A stretch of DNA of 61,448 nt from Schizochytrium sp. CCTCC M209059 (Eukaryota > Sar > Bigyra > Thraustochytrida > Thraustochytriidae), in contig KN805384.1 in the NCBI GenBank assembly GCA_000818945.1, forward strand, positions 390,212 to 451,659, given 5' to 3'. A program made the translations under genes and the position numbers. The notes under the pieces are model-generated. The model had not been told where the DNA came from. It saw only the letters and a list, made by a program, of their open reading frames with translations, and made no database searches. Shown in pieces: positions 18,400-28,024 of this stretch; the stretch's first letter is position 1, and each line of letters begins with the position of its first letter.

Positions 18400-20565
18400 A
18401 TGCCGAAGCGCAAGGCACTATCCAAAGATGAGGTGGACGATTTGATCAATGACCTTCGCAAGGCGAGAGCGCGCCGTGAGCCAGATGTTGCAAAGCCCGG
18501 AGAATTTATTCTCGCTGCGCCATCAAAAACAAAAGATGTCCGTCAATCCACTTCGCCATCTGCAGACATGGTAGCGAGCAAATCCTGGCCGCACATGCCC
18601 TTCACGGCAGCTCTGGCCGACAATGGCGAGCGTCCGTTCTCAATTGTCGTCTCAGATGCCTTGCAGATTCAGGTTCCGAGTGTGATGGGCGCTCTCCAAT
18701 CGGACGCAATCGCGGACGCTCTTTCTCGAGGCGACTCCTTACTTCAAATCCCCGACGCCTCCATCAGTGCAGCTGCCCTTACCCAAGTACATGCCCACCT
18801 TTACGGGCGCGACATTGCGTGTGCAAGCTTTCAAGACGCAGTCGACCTATTGCGCGCAGCGCAAACTCTTCGGATGCAATTTCTCAGCACTGCCGCTCTC
18901 GGCAGCGTTCGCCTCTTCACTAAACCAGAAAATGCACTCGAGGCGCACAATTGGATTCGACGCTTTGGAACCGGCGAAGAACTCGAACAGTGCAGAGTGT
19001 ACGTGGTACGAAATCTTGACGCAGTCAGCCGGACGGAGCAGTGGTGCCGGCTTTCGTGGACCGAGATCGAAGCGTGGGTGCACGAAGCACGCGCAGCGTC
19101 TACGCCTACTGCCCAGATTTTGCACTGCTTTCTGCGATGGATCTGCAACACCTCTCGGAAAATTGAAAAAGAGGAAGTGAGCTCCCTGCTATGCGCGCTC
19201 CCCGTGAGCAGTACGGACCGCCCTCGTCTGACATTCATTTTCGCCAAGTTATATCAAGCAATTCAAAATTCGCCAAAAATCGTGGAGCGCCTAGCGCTTG
19301 TTGAAAAGTGCATGGAGCGAACCACTACTTCTTGGAGCTTTCTTGTCGACGTAGCCTTGCGTCAGAACCGCAAACTGCTCTTGACTTCGAAATTGTGGAA
19401 ACCTATTCAAACACTTTCTGTGCCGCTCTTGGGATTGTCGCTCATTACGCATGAGCACAGTTTCTTCACTTTTGGTGGAATGCAAGAGTCGCAAGGGCCG
19501 GCTGACGCGGCGGCGTTTCCCCGCGTGCAGTCGAGAGATCTCTTTCCGGCGCTCGCCCATCGAACACCATGGCCCATTTCATCTGGCTCGATGTCCCTTG
19601 ATCCCCGACTGCGGCCGACGTGGCCATCGCAGGCTCGAAAGCAAGATGCTGGGTATCACCGACTTGTGTCATCGCAGCGGCAGGACTTGCGCATCGTCGA
19701 CGCAGCCACAACGGTCGCACAGCATCATTTTGGTATCGTGGCGGGCGGGTGTGATGCTGAGACAGGCCAAACGCTAGCCTCCGTCTCAGCTTTTATTCTC
19801 GACACCAAAGAGTGGGTCAGTCTTCCGCCTCTGCCACGCCCTCGAGTTGCGGCTTGCGCGGGCTGGCTGTGTCTGCAGCGAAATCGTTCCTATGTGCTTG
19901 TGATCACGGCGGGCTGTGACGAGACAGGTCATGCTGATGCAAGTACGCTGGGTCTCGAATTTACTTGTACAATTGAAGACTCCAAAGCAGTTTGGAGCTG
20001 GGCAACAGAGTGGAAATCCTGTTCAGCTCTCGCCGAGGCAAGGTTTGCGGCCGGGACTTGCGTTATCGCTCAAGACACAATGGTTGTTGTCGGGGGTCTC
20101 GCATCAAATGCGAGCGAGACTCTGGCTTCCGTGGAGATTCTCCGTGTGTCTGAGCATGTGAAAAGCTTCGAAGACCTAGCTTTGGTTAAGTGGGCCAAGT
20201 CAAAACCGCTTCCTGCTCCACTACACTCGATGGGCGTCTTTGGCATTTCAGGTTCTGATGAACAATGCCGCGTTGTTGTCGCGGGTGGACGCAATGCTTC
20301 AGGCAAGGACCTTGCGGACGTGCTGCAATTCTGTCTTGAAGCAGATTCTGCTTTCGATTGGCAGCGCATGCCTCTGGAATTACCTGAATGTCGCAGTTCC
20401 TTTGGCTACACGATTGTCGATGCTGGTGCCGAGCTCTGTCTGCTAGTAGCGGGCGGCGTGTCTGGCAGTCGTGTGCTTGACTCCGTCATTGCTCTCGTGC
20501 TCGATTTTCGCACAACGATCACAACCACGACCACGACCACGACCACGACGCCAAAGGAATATTGA
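18400..20565 (+). CDS. BTB/BACK-kelch repeat protein
   Basis: A 721-residue single-exon protein. The basic N-terminal helix (residues 1-40) precedes a divergent BTB-like region (about 65-170, with PFSIVVSDALQIQVPS and a DLLRAAQTLRM helix), then a BACK-like helical region (about 170-300, with NWIRRFG and WCRLSWTEIEAWVHE). The C-terminal half (about 340-710) is a beta-propeller of kelch repeats, seen as recurring hydrophobic strands ending in GG: IVAGGCDAETG, VVVGGLASNASE, VVAGGRNASG and LVAGGVSGSR, each followed by a tryptophan or aromatic strand. Proteins of this layout usually recruit substrates to Cullin-3 ubiquitin ligases; that role is inferred here. The protein ends in a poly-Thr tract from ACCACG repeats (20518-20550). 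Confidence 0.78.
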   Translation: MPKRKALSKDEVDDLINDLRKARARREPDVAKPGEFILAAPSKTKDVRQSTSPSADMVASKSWPHMPFTAALADNGERPFSIVVSDALQIQVPSVMGALQSDAIADALSRGDSLLQIPDASISAAALTQVHAHLYGRDIACASFQDAVDLLRAAQTLRMQFLSTAALGSVRLFTKPENALEAHNWIRRFGTGEELEQCRVYVVRNLDAVSRTEQWCRLSWTEIEAWVHEARAASTPTAQILHCFLRWICNTSRKIEKEEVSSLLCALPVSSTDRPRLTFIFAKLYQAIQNSPKIVERLALVEKCMERTTTSWSFLVDVALRQNRKLLLTSKLWKPIQTLSVPLLGLSLITHEHSFFTFGGMQESQGPADAAAFPRVQSRDLFPALAHRTPWPISSGSMSLDPRLRPTWPSQARKQDAGYHRLVSSQRQDLRIVDAATTVAQHHFGIVAGGCDAETGQTLASVSAFILDTKEWVSLPPLPRPRVAACAGWLCLQRNRSYVLVITAGCDETGHADASTLGLEFTCTIEDSKAVWSWATEWKSCSALAEARFAAGTCVIAQDTMVVVGGLASNASETLASVEILRVSEHVKSFEDLALVKWAKSKPLPAPLHSMGVFGISGSDEQCRVVVAGGRNASGKDLADVLQFCLEADSAFDWQRMPLELPECRSSFGYTIVDAGAELCLLVAGGVSGSRVLDSVIALVLDFRTTITTTTTTTTTTPKEY

Positions 20566-20909
20566 TTTGTAGGTATTACAAGTTCTTGTTGTTGTCTTTC
20601 TCGTTCACTCGTCCTGTTTTTTGTTTGTTTGTTTTTTTAAGTTTTTGTATTCAAATAGGCCTGTAGGCCTTACTCTATAGTACCATCATGGTTTAAAAAA
20701 TTAACTGTGGGAAAAGAAAAGTTATCCGGTACGATGGTGTGTGCTCAGCAGCTTCGATCATTACTTGTGATTGAAATACTAGCTAGCATCGCGGCCGCTG
20801 ACGACGCGCTCGGAAGCCAAAACAGCAGGAGCATTTTCGGCCTGCCAAGACTTGCAGACCAATCTGCAGGAGGAAAGGCTGGCTCAGGCCTGACGGCTGA
20901 GGTCGCGCC
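20566..20909. other. intergenic, nothing recognised
   Basis: A T-rich stretch with GTTT units (about 20618-20640) is the likely 3' end of the kelch transcript. The rest should be the promoter and leader of the docking-complex gene. Confidence 0.5.
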
Positions 20910-22850
20910 ATGGAGCAAGCAGAGCAGGACGATGCGGCGGTGGCCAAGGCCTGCGAAGACGCGTCCGCGCTAGCAGCACAAGACAAGTCAGTTTTGAGAA
21001 TAGCAGTATCTGCAGTATCTGCATTATCTGCAGGTGCAGCCGCATCAGAGCTATCACCAACATCATCAAATTCATCGTCATCAACAACACGATCAGGAGT
21101 GGAGGGGACTCTAGAGCTAGAGGCAGCAGTTGAAGCAGCAGCTGGAAAAGGTGAGGAAGAGGACGAAGAAAAAGAAGACACAGAAATGGACGACAAGACG
21201 ATTGCCGTAGCGAAACCAAGAAGCTCCAAGCGCGGTAAGCGACGAAAACGAGCTTCATCTTCACAACAGCAAGGACCAACAAACCCGCTCGTGCAAAGCC
21301 TAAGCCGATTCCACGCGCAAGGCAGTATCTTTGTGGAGAGGATCGAGGACTTGGCGGAGGAAAGACAAGACTTCAAGGAGGCCTACTTTCGGGCCAAAAG
21401 AGACGAAACCATGTTCCGCAGGCAACTGCACCGTATTCGCGACGGCGGTAGCGCCATCAAACGCCTGCAAAGCAGGGTTCGGCAGCTCGAACATCGCCAA
21501 TACGTAGCTTCCACACGCCAGACTAACCTTATCGGCGACTATGCGCGGCTTCGCGAAAAGATCGACCATAGTCGGCGCGAGGTACAAATTCTCGACGAAA
21601 AAATCAGGGACCTCGACAACGACGTGATCGAAAGAAAAGAAGAGGTCGCTCGTATTGTTGCTGCATCACGTGTAGCCTTCACCCGTCGCGGGGAAGCCAT
21701 GGCAATGATCCAGCAGCTCGAGAAGCGCCATCAGGAGGCAGCCACCGAATTTGAGCGCGAGTGGGACGCTCTCTCCAAGGTCATGACGGCAAAGGAAAAC
21801 AGGTACAAGATGGAGTTTAGCAAGCTCCGCCTTGGCATGCCAACGCAGGCGAAAGAGATTGAAAAGAAAATTTTGGAAAAGGTCCAGCGCGACGAGAAAA
21901 AGCTCAAAATTGCTGTGGCGACGGGGAACTGGGCGACAGCGCGCACGCGCATTGCTCCGCACATCTACAACGAAAAGGTTCACACCTTTGAGGACTCTTT
22001 TAAAAAAGTGCAGCAGCTCACAGGCGCACGAAATCTCGAGGATCTTGCCGAGATTATGGCCGCCTCCGAGGACAAAAACTACCGGGCCTTTCAACATCTC
22101 GCGGCCATGAACACCGAGGCGAGCTCTCTTGAAGCTTCTGTGGCGGGCCTACATGCGCAGCTTGATGAATCAAAACATCACACGGGTGCATACTCCGCGT
22201 TCAAACGCCGCGTGATTCAGGATTTGCGCGATGATTGTGATAACATTCGTGCGGAAGCGGACGAGCTCGAGCTGGCGTCCAATGGTCTCTCGGAAGCTTT
22301 TGAGACCTTTCGTCCTCATCTTCGTGACATCTTTGCCCAGGCCCAATGCGACTCGCTTCCCTTGCCAGAGCATTTTAGTATCGATGAACTCAGTGACAGC
22401 GAGGTTCTCCAGTGTCTCGGTCTCGTCGAGCAGCGGGTAAACGAAATTCTGCACGTTTTCGCGTGCGTTGCAAGTGTAGCGCGCGAGAAGGCAAAGACGC
22501 TCGATTCGTATCAGACATTTCATTCTGTCACGGAAGACGCGGGTCTCGCAGGCCAAAGCTCGAAAGATGCCTCCAGGCGAGGCTGCACGAACCCCGAGGC
22601 CACTGCTGCCCGGGCCGCCTTATTATCACCCCCGACAGATGCCATCCCGCGTGTCAGTGTGGCTTCGGTGGTTGGGCCCAGCAAGCCTAAGCGTGATCGG
22701 ACAATCCGCGTTACACCGCCCAAGCTCGAGGATCACGATGTGCAAGAGGTGGACCCGAATGATCCCTTTCGAGATGCGGACGAAGTACATCGCCCATGGC
22801 ATCGCGACAATCAAGGTTCTTCCCTCCACCTGCACTTTTACTCGTCATGA
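20910..22850 (+). CDS. outer dynein arm docking complex protein (ODA1/CCDC63/CCDC114 type)
   Basis: A 646-residue, mostly coiled-coil protein. Residues 1-125 are acidic low complexity followed by a basic patch (SSKRGKRRKRASS). From about 130 to 540 it is a continuous coiled coil. Diagnostic stretches are NLIGDYARLREKIDHSRRE, then TAKENRYKMEFSKLR, and particularly FKKVQQLTGARNLEDLAEI followed by ASEDKNYRAFQHL, which match the conserved centre of the ODA docking family (an EDKN-type motif after a TG block). The family forms the docking complex that attaches outer dynein arms to axonemal doublet microtubules. Its presence implies a motile flagellated stage, such as a zoospore. The C-terminal 100 residues are disordered. 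Confidence 0.78.
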   Translation: MEQAEQDDAAVAKACEDASALAAQDKSVLRIAVSAVSALSAGAAASELSPTSSNSSSSTTRSGVEGTLELEAAVEAAAGKGEEEDEEKEDTEMDDKTIAVAKPRSSKRGKRRKRASSSQQQGPTNPLVQSLSRFHAQGSIFVERIEDLAEERQDFKEAYFRAKRDETMFRRQLHRIRDGGSAIKRLQSRVRQLEHRQYVASTRQTNLIGDYARLREKIDHSRREVQILDEKIRDLDNDVIERKEEVARIVAASRVAFTRRGEAMAMIQQLEKRHQEAATEFEREWDALSKVMTAKENRYKMEFSKLRLGMPTQAKEIEKKILEKVQRDEKKLKIAVATGNWATARTRIAPHIYNEKVHTFEDSFKKVQQLTGARNLEDLAEIMAASEDKNYRAFQHLAAMNTEASSLEASVAGLHAQLDESKHHTGAYSAFKRRVIQDLRDDCDNIRAEADELELASNGLSEAFETFRPHLRDIFAQAQCDSLPLPEHFSIDELSDSEVLQCLGLVEQRVNEILHVFACVASVAREKAKTLDSYQTFHSVTEDAGLAGQSSKDASRRGCTNPEATAARAALLSPPTDAIPRVSVASVVGPSKPKRDRTIRVTPPKLEDHDVQEVDPNDPFRDADEVHRPWHRDNQGSSLHLHFYSS

Positions 22851-22917
22851 CGAGAGGGAAGAGGATGTTTGCAGGGAGTAGTTGAGAAATGAAGCGAAAC
22901 GAGAAAGGGAAAAACAA

Positions 22918-22951
22918 AATGAAACGAAACGAAACGAAACGAAACGAAACG
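22918..22951 (+). repeat. GAAAC pentanucleotide run
   Basis: Seven GAAAC/GAAAT units in the 198-bp convergent gap between the docking-complex gene (+) and the small acidic-protein gene (-). Confidence 0.85.
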
Positions 22952-23048
22952 AGCACATGATTAGACAATTGAAAGAACAAACAAACACAAACAAACCAAA
23001 GAATGGCTGTATTAGATTTGCCGGTTGAACGTGGTCTATTTTCTATAT

Positions 23049-23411
23049 TCACGCATCAGAAGTGTTTGGGCCGACTGACGCCTTGGGTTTCACGTCTTCG
23101 GTCTTTGCTCTCTTGGCGGCCTTTGCAGCTGCTTCTTTGGCCTCCTTTTCACGGGCGACAATGGGGGCAAGGTACGCGTTTGTGGCATCCTTGGCCTTTT
23201 CGAGAAACGCAGTGAGCGGCTCAAAAGCCTCGTTCGGAGTTGGCGCGGGGAGCGAGCCATGGTCGTGTTTGCCATAAAACCGAATTGAGAAGGCGTCCTC
23301 CGCAGAGGCCGCTTCCGTGGTCTCGGCGGCCTGTGTCGCGAGCCCCTCGACATCGGTCTCTGGTGTCACCACCAGGTCCTCCTTGCCGTCAATAAAGAAG
23401 CGGAGCTCCAT
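23049..23411 (-). CDS. small acidic protein, possibly a Gon7-like KEOPS subunit
   Basis: A 120-residue protein that begins MELRFFIDGKEDLVV and ends in a Lys/Ala-rich tail (KEAKEAAAKAAKRAKTEDVK). The middle contains an FSIRFYGKHDHG strand and a predicted helix with LTAFLEKAKDATNAYLAP. The helix with a central Asn followed by a hydrophobic LxP is reminiscent of the small KEOPS/EKC subunit Gon7, but the resemblance is weak and I treat the function as unknown. The ATG at 23411 is used; the frame is open a little upstream but without another ATG. It is divergent from the LRR gene, with 440 bp between start codons. Confidence 0.55.
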   Translation of the reverse strand: MELRFFIDGKEDLVVTPETDVEGLATQAAETTEAASAEDAFSIRFYGKHDHGSLPAPTPNEAFEPLTAFLEKAKDATNAYLAPIVAREKEAKEAAAKAAKRAKTEDVKPKASVGPNTSDA

Positions 23412-23851
23412 TGTTTCTGTGCCGGAACAGAACACCCTGTCGCGGAGGTCTGGTTGGGTGAGAAGCCTACGTGCAGGCCGCCTCCGCGCGCCGCTCCTGC
23501 GAGGCAGCCACAGTACGGGTTGGCTGCGTGTTCTGACCGTGCCGCGGTGCCAACCGGGGCCCTGGAGGAACTGGTCTATTGGGGCGGAGTTGTCCGGTTA
23601 TAGACCTCTTTATCTCGTGTGACACATGACATGTGGCAAGTGACTTGTCACAGATGCAAGCTAGGCTAAATGCTTTCATACTTCAATCTTACTTTGCAAT
23701 TTCCATTTTTTTTACTTTTCCTGCCCAACTTGTTTCTGAGCTCTTTCCCTCCGGCGCGGACCGTCGAGCTTTGTTGACATGAAGGTTCGCGGCAAAGTTG
23801 TGGCAGGATCTGCGCAACCTCTGGCCGGGGCTGCAACTGCGAGGCGACGCG
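23412..23851. other. divergent promoter region
   Basis: The gap between the small acidic-protein gene (-) and the LRR gene (+). It includes a cluster of short palindromes (ACATGACATGTG, CAAGTGACTTG) at about 23625-23650, next to a GGCAAGTG motif. It has no separate gene. The frame of the LRR gene is open back to 23783, so part of this may be coding. Confidence 0.5.
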
Positions 23852-25189
23852 ATGTCCGTGAGCCACGGCGGCCCCGGGCCCCGGCTTGTCGATGCCGCGG
23901 GAAACGAAGTCCGATATGCGCGACTGGTGACAGATCCAGATGCAGGGCTGACTGTCACCTCCCTTATGACGAGACAAGTTCTGCTCGAGCATGCACGCGT
24001 CGAAAAGCTTGTGAGCGTGGATGTCTCGGGCATGGACTGGCTTGATGGAGAGACGCTCGTAAATATGGCTGAACGCTGCGCAGAGCACGGTGAGTCACAC
24101 GTAGAAACGCTTACATTGAACGGCTGCGCCGCGGTTGACGATGAGATTCTTGCTCGTGTCGCGCGGCACATGGGGGGAAACCTGCATGCTTTACACGCAC
24201 GTGGCTGTCCAAAGATCACCTTGCGAGGAGCTCTAATGGTGCTTGCGCTGTGTCCCTCGCTCGAAACGCTCGATTTCGGGCGGAATCCAGAACTTTTATC
24301 TTTACCAGATACCTCCACTGACGATGATCTCCTGGAACTTTTTAATGCCAGCTTGCCGCCTGCTCTTCGAGAAGGGATCCGTATTGAGACAAACCACCTT
24401 ACCATGGATAGGCAACGAGAAATTGCAGACGCTCGAGCAGACTTTATGGAGCTTCTTGGCGAGAATACGACAAAACTTCGACACCTGGATCTGAGCGATG
24501 TGCACGGCGTCGATGACGTGTTCTTAAGTCGACTTCCTGAGACAAATGCGATCGAGATTTTAAAGCTTGGTGGATGTGCGCAACTCACGAGCAAAGGCAT
24601 TGCGTGTATCGCACAGCGGTGCTGTAGTTTGCGAGATCTAGATCTCTCCGGACTTCCGTGTCTCGATGATGCAGGTCTCCATGCGCTTGCAGCTGCGGGT
24701 GTGTCGTTGGAAAAATTGATGATCTCTGGCTGTCCACAAATCTCTTCAGAAGGCCTCCACGGGCTTCTTGGCGCAGTAGGGTCGACTTTGCAATATATTG
24801 ACGTAAGCAGCTGCCCTGGGCTCGACAAAAATCTTTTCAAAGATACAGCAGAAGTATGCTCAGCATTACAAGACATTTTGCTTTGCGGCAATCAAGCCAT
24901 TGAAAGATCGACGCTTGAGTTCCTGACAGCGTTTGGTGCCTTGCGCGCGGTGCATCTCGACGGTTGTTATGGAATATCACGACATGGCTTGGAGCAAGTG
25001 CGTAGTTCCTGTCCAAGCATCGAGTTTCTGCGAAGGAGAGATGCGCCTATTGGTCTTTCAAACGCGGGTGGCCTGATGCCGCATTGGAAGCCGTTGCCGG
25101 TCAGTCAGCAACTGAAGACGATTGCCAAAGACGCCAAAGGCTCGTCGGGTGGCAAAAAAGACTCCAAGACGAAAAAGAAGAAGAAATAG
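23852..25189 (+). CDS. leucine-rich repeat protein (AMN1/F-box LRR type)
   Basis: A 445-residue protein made largely of cysteine-containing leucine-rich repeats. Repeats with the pattern xxLxxLxLxGCxxLTxxGL recur: VETLTLNGCAAVDD, LHALHARGCPKITLRG, IEILKLGGCAQLTSKG, LRDLDLSGLPCLDDAG, LEKLMISGCPQISSEG, LQYIDVSSCPGLDK and LRAVHLDGCYGISRHG. This is the LRR class of F-box proteins and AMN1. No F-box is evident, but the frame stays open upstream of the chosen ATG (LWQDLRNLWPGL at 23798-23833), so a 5' exon or upstream start is possible. The protein ends in a Lys-rich tail (KKDSKTKKKKK). The role is probably protein binding, perhaps as a ubiquitin-ligase adaptor; the substrate is unknown. Confidence 0.75.
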   Translation: MSVSHGGPGPRLVDAAGNEVRYARLVTDPDAGLTVTSLMTRQVLLEHARVEKLVSVDVSGMDWLDGETLVNMAERCAEHGESHVETLTLNGCAAVDDEILARVARHMGGNLHALHARGCPKITLRGALMVLALCPSLETLDFGRNPELLSLPDTSTDDDLLELFNASLPPALREGIRIETNHLTMDRQREIADARADFMELLGENTTKLRHLDLSDVHGVDDVFLSRLPETNAIEILKLGGCAQLTSKGIACIAQRCCSLRDLDLSGLPCLDDAGLHALAAAGVSLEKLMISGCPQISSEGLHGLLGAVGSTLQYIDVSSCPGLDKNLFKDTAEVCSALQDILLCGNQAIERSTLEFLTAFGALRAVHLDGCYGISRHGLEQVRSSCPSIEFLRRRDAPIGLSNAGGLMPHWKPLPVSQQLKTIAKDAKGSSGGKKDSKTKKKKK

Positions 25190-25662
25190 TAACCAGGTGC
25201 TTGGTTTTGGTTGTCGGCGATGCCAAAGGCTCGGCTGCAGCTTTCTGGGGGCCGGGTCTCAGGAATGAGGGAAAAAAAAAAAAAAAAGATGGAAAAGGAC
25301 AACACGAAGGGGATGAAGAAGGCATGGAGAGATCAGGTTGTGCGTCGAGAACGAGAACTTTACAAATAGTCCGCATGGTGAAGTGCATGGCAGTTCGCAT
25401 GGCAGTCCCGCTCAGTGAGATCGAGGCGCAAAGAATTTTCACCGCCGCGAATAGAAGTAACTCGGGCTGACAGCGAAAATCGAGCGACAGAATAACAAGG
25501 TGAAAGAAATCAGAAATCAAATGGATGAAGTTTAGGCACTGAATTGAAGTCGTTTCGCCAGAGATGAAGATAGCGTACAGCGACTGCGAGGACACAAAAG
25601 AGAAAAACGTTTATAAGATAACACGATGTGAAATTGAAATACAGTGCGCGTGCTCTTTTTGT
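25190..25662. other. convergent intergenic region with poly-A run
   Basis: The facing 3' ends of the LRR gene (+) and the basic orphan (-). A run of about 17 A interrupted only at its end lies near 25271-25287. No gene seen. Confidence 0.5.
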
Positions 25663-26517
25663 TCAAAGCAGCGGGTCGTCCATCATGCGGTCGTCGTTGC
25701 TCGTGTTTGGCGCCTCACTCCCCAGAGAGGCTGGCCCGAAGGGCCCCGGTTTTGCACAATTACTATCTGTTAATGGAGCAATGTCCATTCGTCGTCGTCT
25801 TTTGTTTAATGGACTGGTCGCCATAGCTGTTGAGGACGAGGAGGACGCGTATGGGTACGGCGACTCAAATCTTGAGGTAGCAACAGCAGCCTCATCCATC
25901 GAGCTGTCCCCGTCTTGATCCTTTCTCTTTTTTGAAGTTGAAGGTGCCGCCACAGGAAAAACTAATTTAGATTGTGCGCCAGAGAACCCCAACGATGTCC
26001 CTCGTTCGCCGGCGAAAGAAAGAGGCTTTGCTCCGGATGCAGATGCGGCACTCGACTCACTTGGCTTACTACTTGGAGGGACGTCTGCGGTCATTGACGA
26101 GGAGCTCGGCGTCCGCGCCCGAACGCTGGGTGGTGGAAAAGGTGGCAACTCGCCTGAGGGTCGAATTGGACCCAGCACGCCGTGTCCACCCTGAAATGAG
26201 CTACCTCCGGACGATGCTCGCTTTGCGAACGCATCGCGTTCCCGCGAACTCCGACGATGGCGCAGCATGCGCTCGGCGTGCAGTCTACGGAGCATATTAT
26301 TCCAATCTGCGTAGGCCACCGCAACGTCGCGTCCGGGATCTGGCATCCTTGTGTACGCCTGGTCGTCCATCTCTCCTCCTGCGGCGCCGCCCAGAACAGG
26401 GCTGTCGAGGCGGAGCTTCTTCACCCCGGAAGCTCCAAGCAGGTCTCTCGCCTCTCGCACCTCGCCGCTGCGCGAGGCGTTGCTGTCGGCCGCAGGCAGC
26501 GGCCTTTTCCCGACCAT
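25663..26517 (-). CDS. Ser/Pro-rich basic protein, function unknown
   Basis: A 284-residue protein starting MVGKRPLPAADSNAS. I recognise no family. A more ordered stretch near residues 65-105 (VAVAYADWNNMLRRLHAERMLR, then RHRRSSRERD) could be an amphipathic basic helix. The rest is low complexity, rich in Ser, Pro and Ala, with two clusters that look like nuclear localisation signals (SKKRKDQD and NKRRRRMD). This suggests a nuclear protein. The frame is open another 110 codons upstream to 26847, but that part is Arg/Ala-rich translation of a GC-rich promoter, so the ATG at 26517 was chosen. It is divergent from the large TRF4-type gene. Confidence 0.55.
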   Translation of the reverse strand: MVGKRPLPAADSNASRSGEVREARDLLGASGVKKLRLDSPVLGGAAGGEMDDQAYTRMPDPGRDVAVAYADWNNMLRRLHAERMLRHRRSSRERDAFAKRASSGGSSFQGGHGVLGPIRPSGELPPFPPPSVRARTPSSSSMTADVPPSSKPSESSAASASGAKPLSFAGERGTSLGFSGAQSKLVFPVAAPSTSKKRKDQDGDSSMDEAAVATSRFESPYPYASSSSSTAMATSPLNKRRRRMDIAPLTDSNCAKPGPFGPASLGSEAPNTSNDDRMMDDPLL

Positions 26518-27436
26518 CGCGACCGTCTTTTCGTCGCCTTCGTCGGAGAGTGTCGCGCTCGCCCGGCCGGCCCGGCTCCGGAGCGCGCTCTGGGCGTCCC
26601 CGACGGAGCAGCACTGCGCGAGTTCAAGTCGTTGCGCCGGGATCCGTTTTCCGTCTCGGTCTCCAACGCCGACGCCGACGCCGGCCGGCGCCCGCGAAGG
26701 ACCGCGCCGCGCGGTTCTGCGCGCCTGTTTGCGCGTCCGCCCGCGCGGATCCCGCCCGCTCGCGCGCGCGCCGCCGGCCTCGCGCAGCGTCCACGACGCT
26801 GCCGTTTGGGTTTCTGCTGCGCTCGAGCGCGGGGTCGCGGCCCGCAAGTGGGGATTCGCAAGTGGGTATTTCTTGGTCGCAAGTGAAGGGTGGGGCGATT
26901 CCGCACTTAGACGGGACCGGTCGCAGGGGTCGGTCGGTGGTCGGCGCTTTCGATGACGTGAGGCAGGACCAAAGGAAAGCTTGGGAGCGCCGCAGGAAAA
27001 TTCACCATGGGGAAAAAGCGTGCTCCGGTATTCTGGTGGAGGCAGTCTGGGCAGAAGATGGCATCGGATTGGGTAAGGGATCTACGGGGGAGCAGAAAAG
27101 CGTAAGAAACGTAGGGGACGAACCCATCCATGACAGCACATTGAAGAATTATCGAGCGGCTCATGACTTTATGCCATGACATGCCACATGCCACGATAAT
27201 AACCTCGCACATTAATATGCATGAATGTGTAAGGCAAAAGGTTGATGATCATTTTCTCTTTCCTCTAAAACCAATAAATACACTTTCCTCAAGTTGCTCA
27301 TGAGCTCAACAATGAGAATCGAAGTTAGCCAACTCACAAACCTTCTATGATTTCGCTTGCATACACTCGCCTGACATGTAAGGCCGTTCGCAAGAGTTCC
27401 AGCTTGAGCCGAGCCAAGCCGAGCCGAGCCGAGTCA

Positions 27437-27437
27437 A

Positions 27438-27471
<34 letters not shown>
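27437..27471 (+). repeat. CTG trinucleotide run
   Basis: About eleven CTG units (CAG on the other strand) in a region without a supported gene. Confidence 0.85.
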
Positions 27472-27472
<1 letters not shown>

Positions 27473-27684
27473 GCTGTCACAATGCCTGGGGAAAAAATAG
27501 CCGTTCTGGAACGTTCTTTTTGGCGCTGGTCACGGTGAAGAATAAAAGTTGGCACGGAGTGAGCAGAAAGCCCGCGTCGCGCGCATGCACGCAAGTCCGG
27601 GAGCGGCCAAGCGACGCGTAGCGACCGGAGCCCCGCGACTCAGAGCATCGCCTTGCCTCTCATCCCTCGCCTCCCCCCCTTCCC

Positions 27685-27928
27685 GCCTCCCCCCCGTCCC
27701 CTCCCTGCGTATTTGCGCCCGAAAGACGAGGTTTCCGAGGCGAGATTTGGCGGGACGCGCGCTGATCAGACCTGGACCAAACCGCGGCACGGCCCGAGGG
27801 CTCGCGGCCTCCCCCCCGTCCCCTCCCTGCGTATTTGCGCCCGAAAGACGAGGTTTCCGAGGCGAGATTTGGCGGGACGCGCGCTGATCAGACCTGGACC
27901 AAACCGCGGCACGGCCCGAGGCCTCGCG
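27685..27928. repeat. 122-bp tandem duplication
   Basis: Two adjacent copies (27685-27806 and 27807-27928) are identical over at least 115 bp and differ at about one position near the end. Because 122 is not a multiple of three, the copies are read in different frames of the long ORF, so this is leader or promoter DNA rather than coding sequence. Identity implies a recent event. Confidence 0.92.
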
Positions 27929-27984
27929 CGACAGGCCGAGCGCAGGCCGGGCCGGACCGCTGCAGAGAAGGGCGATCGGTCGCA

Positions 27985-28023
27985 ATGTACGCAGCGTCTC
28001 ACTGTCGCCGGGAGAAAAACTGA
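27985..28023 (+). promoter_or_regulatory. upstream ORF (12 codons) in the leader of the TRF4-type gene
   Basis: ATG at 27985 opens a 12-residue frame (MYAASHCRREKN) whose TGA ends one base before the main ATG at 28025. Such a minimal gap could affect translation of the main ORF by reinitiation. The transcript start is unknown, so this depends on the leader including it. Confidence 0.4.
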
Positions 28024-28024
28024 A

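Larger units (their letters stand above)
26518..28024. other. divergent intergenic region with motif cluster and duplication
   Basis: The gap between the basic orphan (-) and the TRF4-type gene (+). It contains three CGCAAGTG motifs at 26843, 26857 and 26878, a GAGCC run then a CTG run (27417-27471), a perfect 116-bp segment duplicated with period 122 bp (27685-27928) and a 12-codon upstream ORF ending just before the main start. No independent gene seen. Confidence 0.65.
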
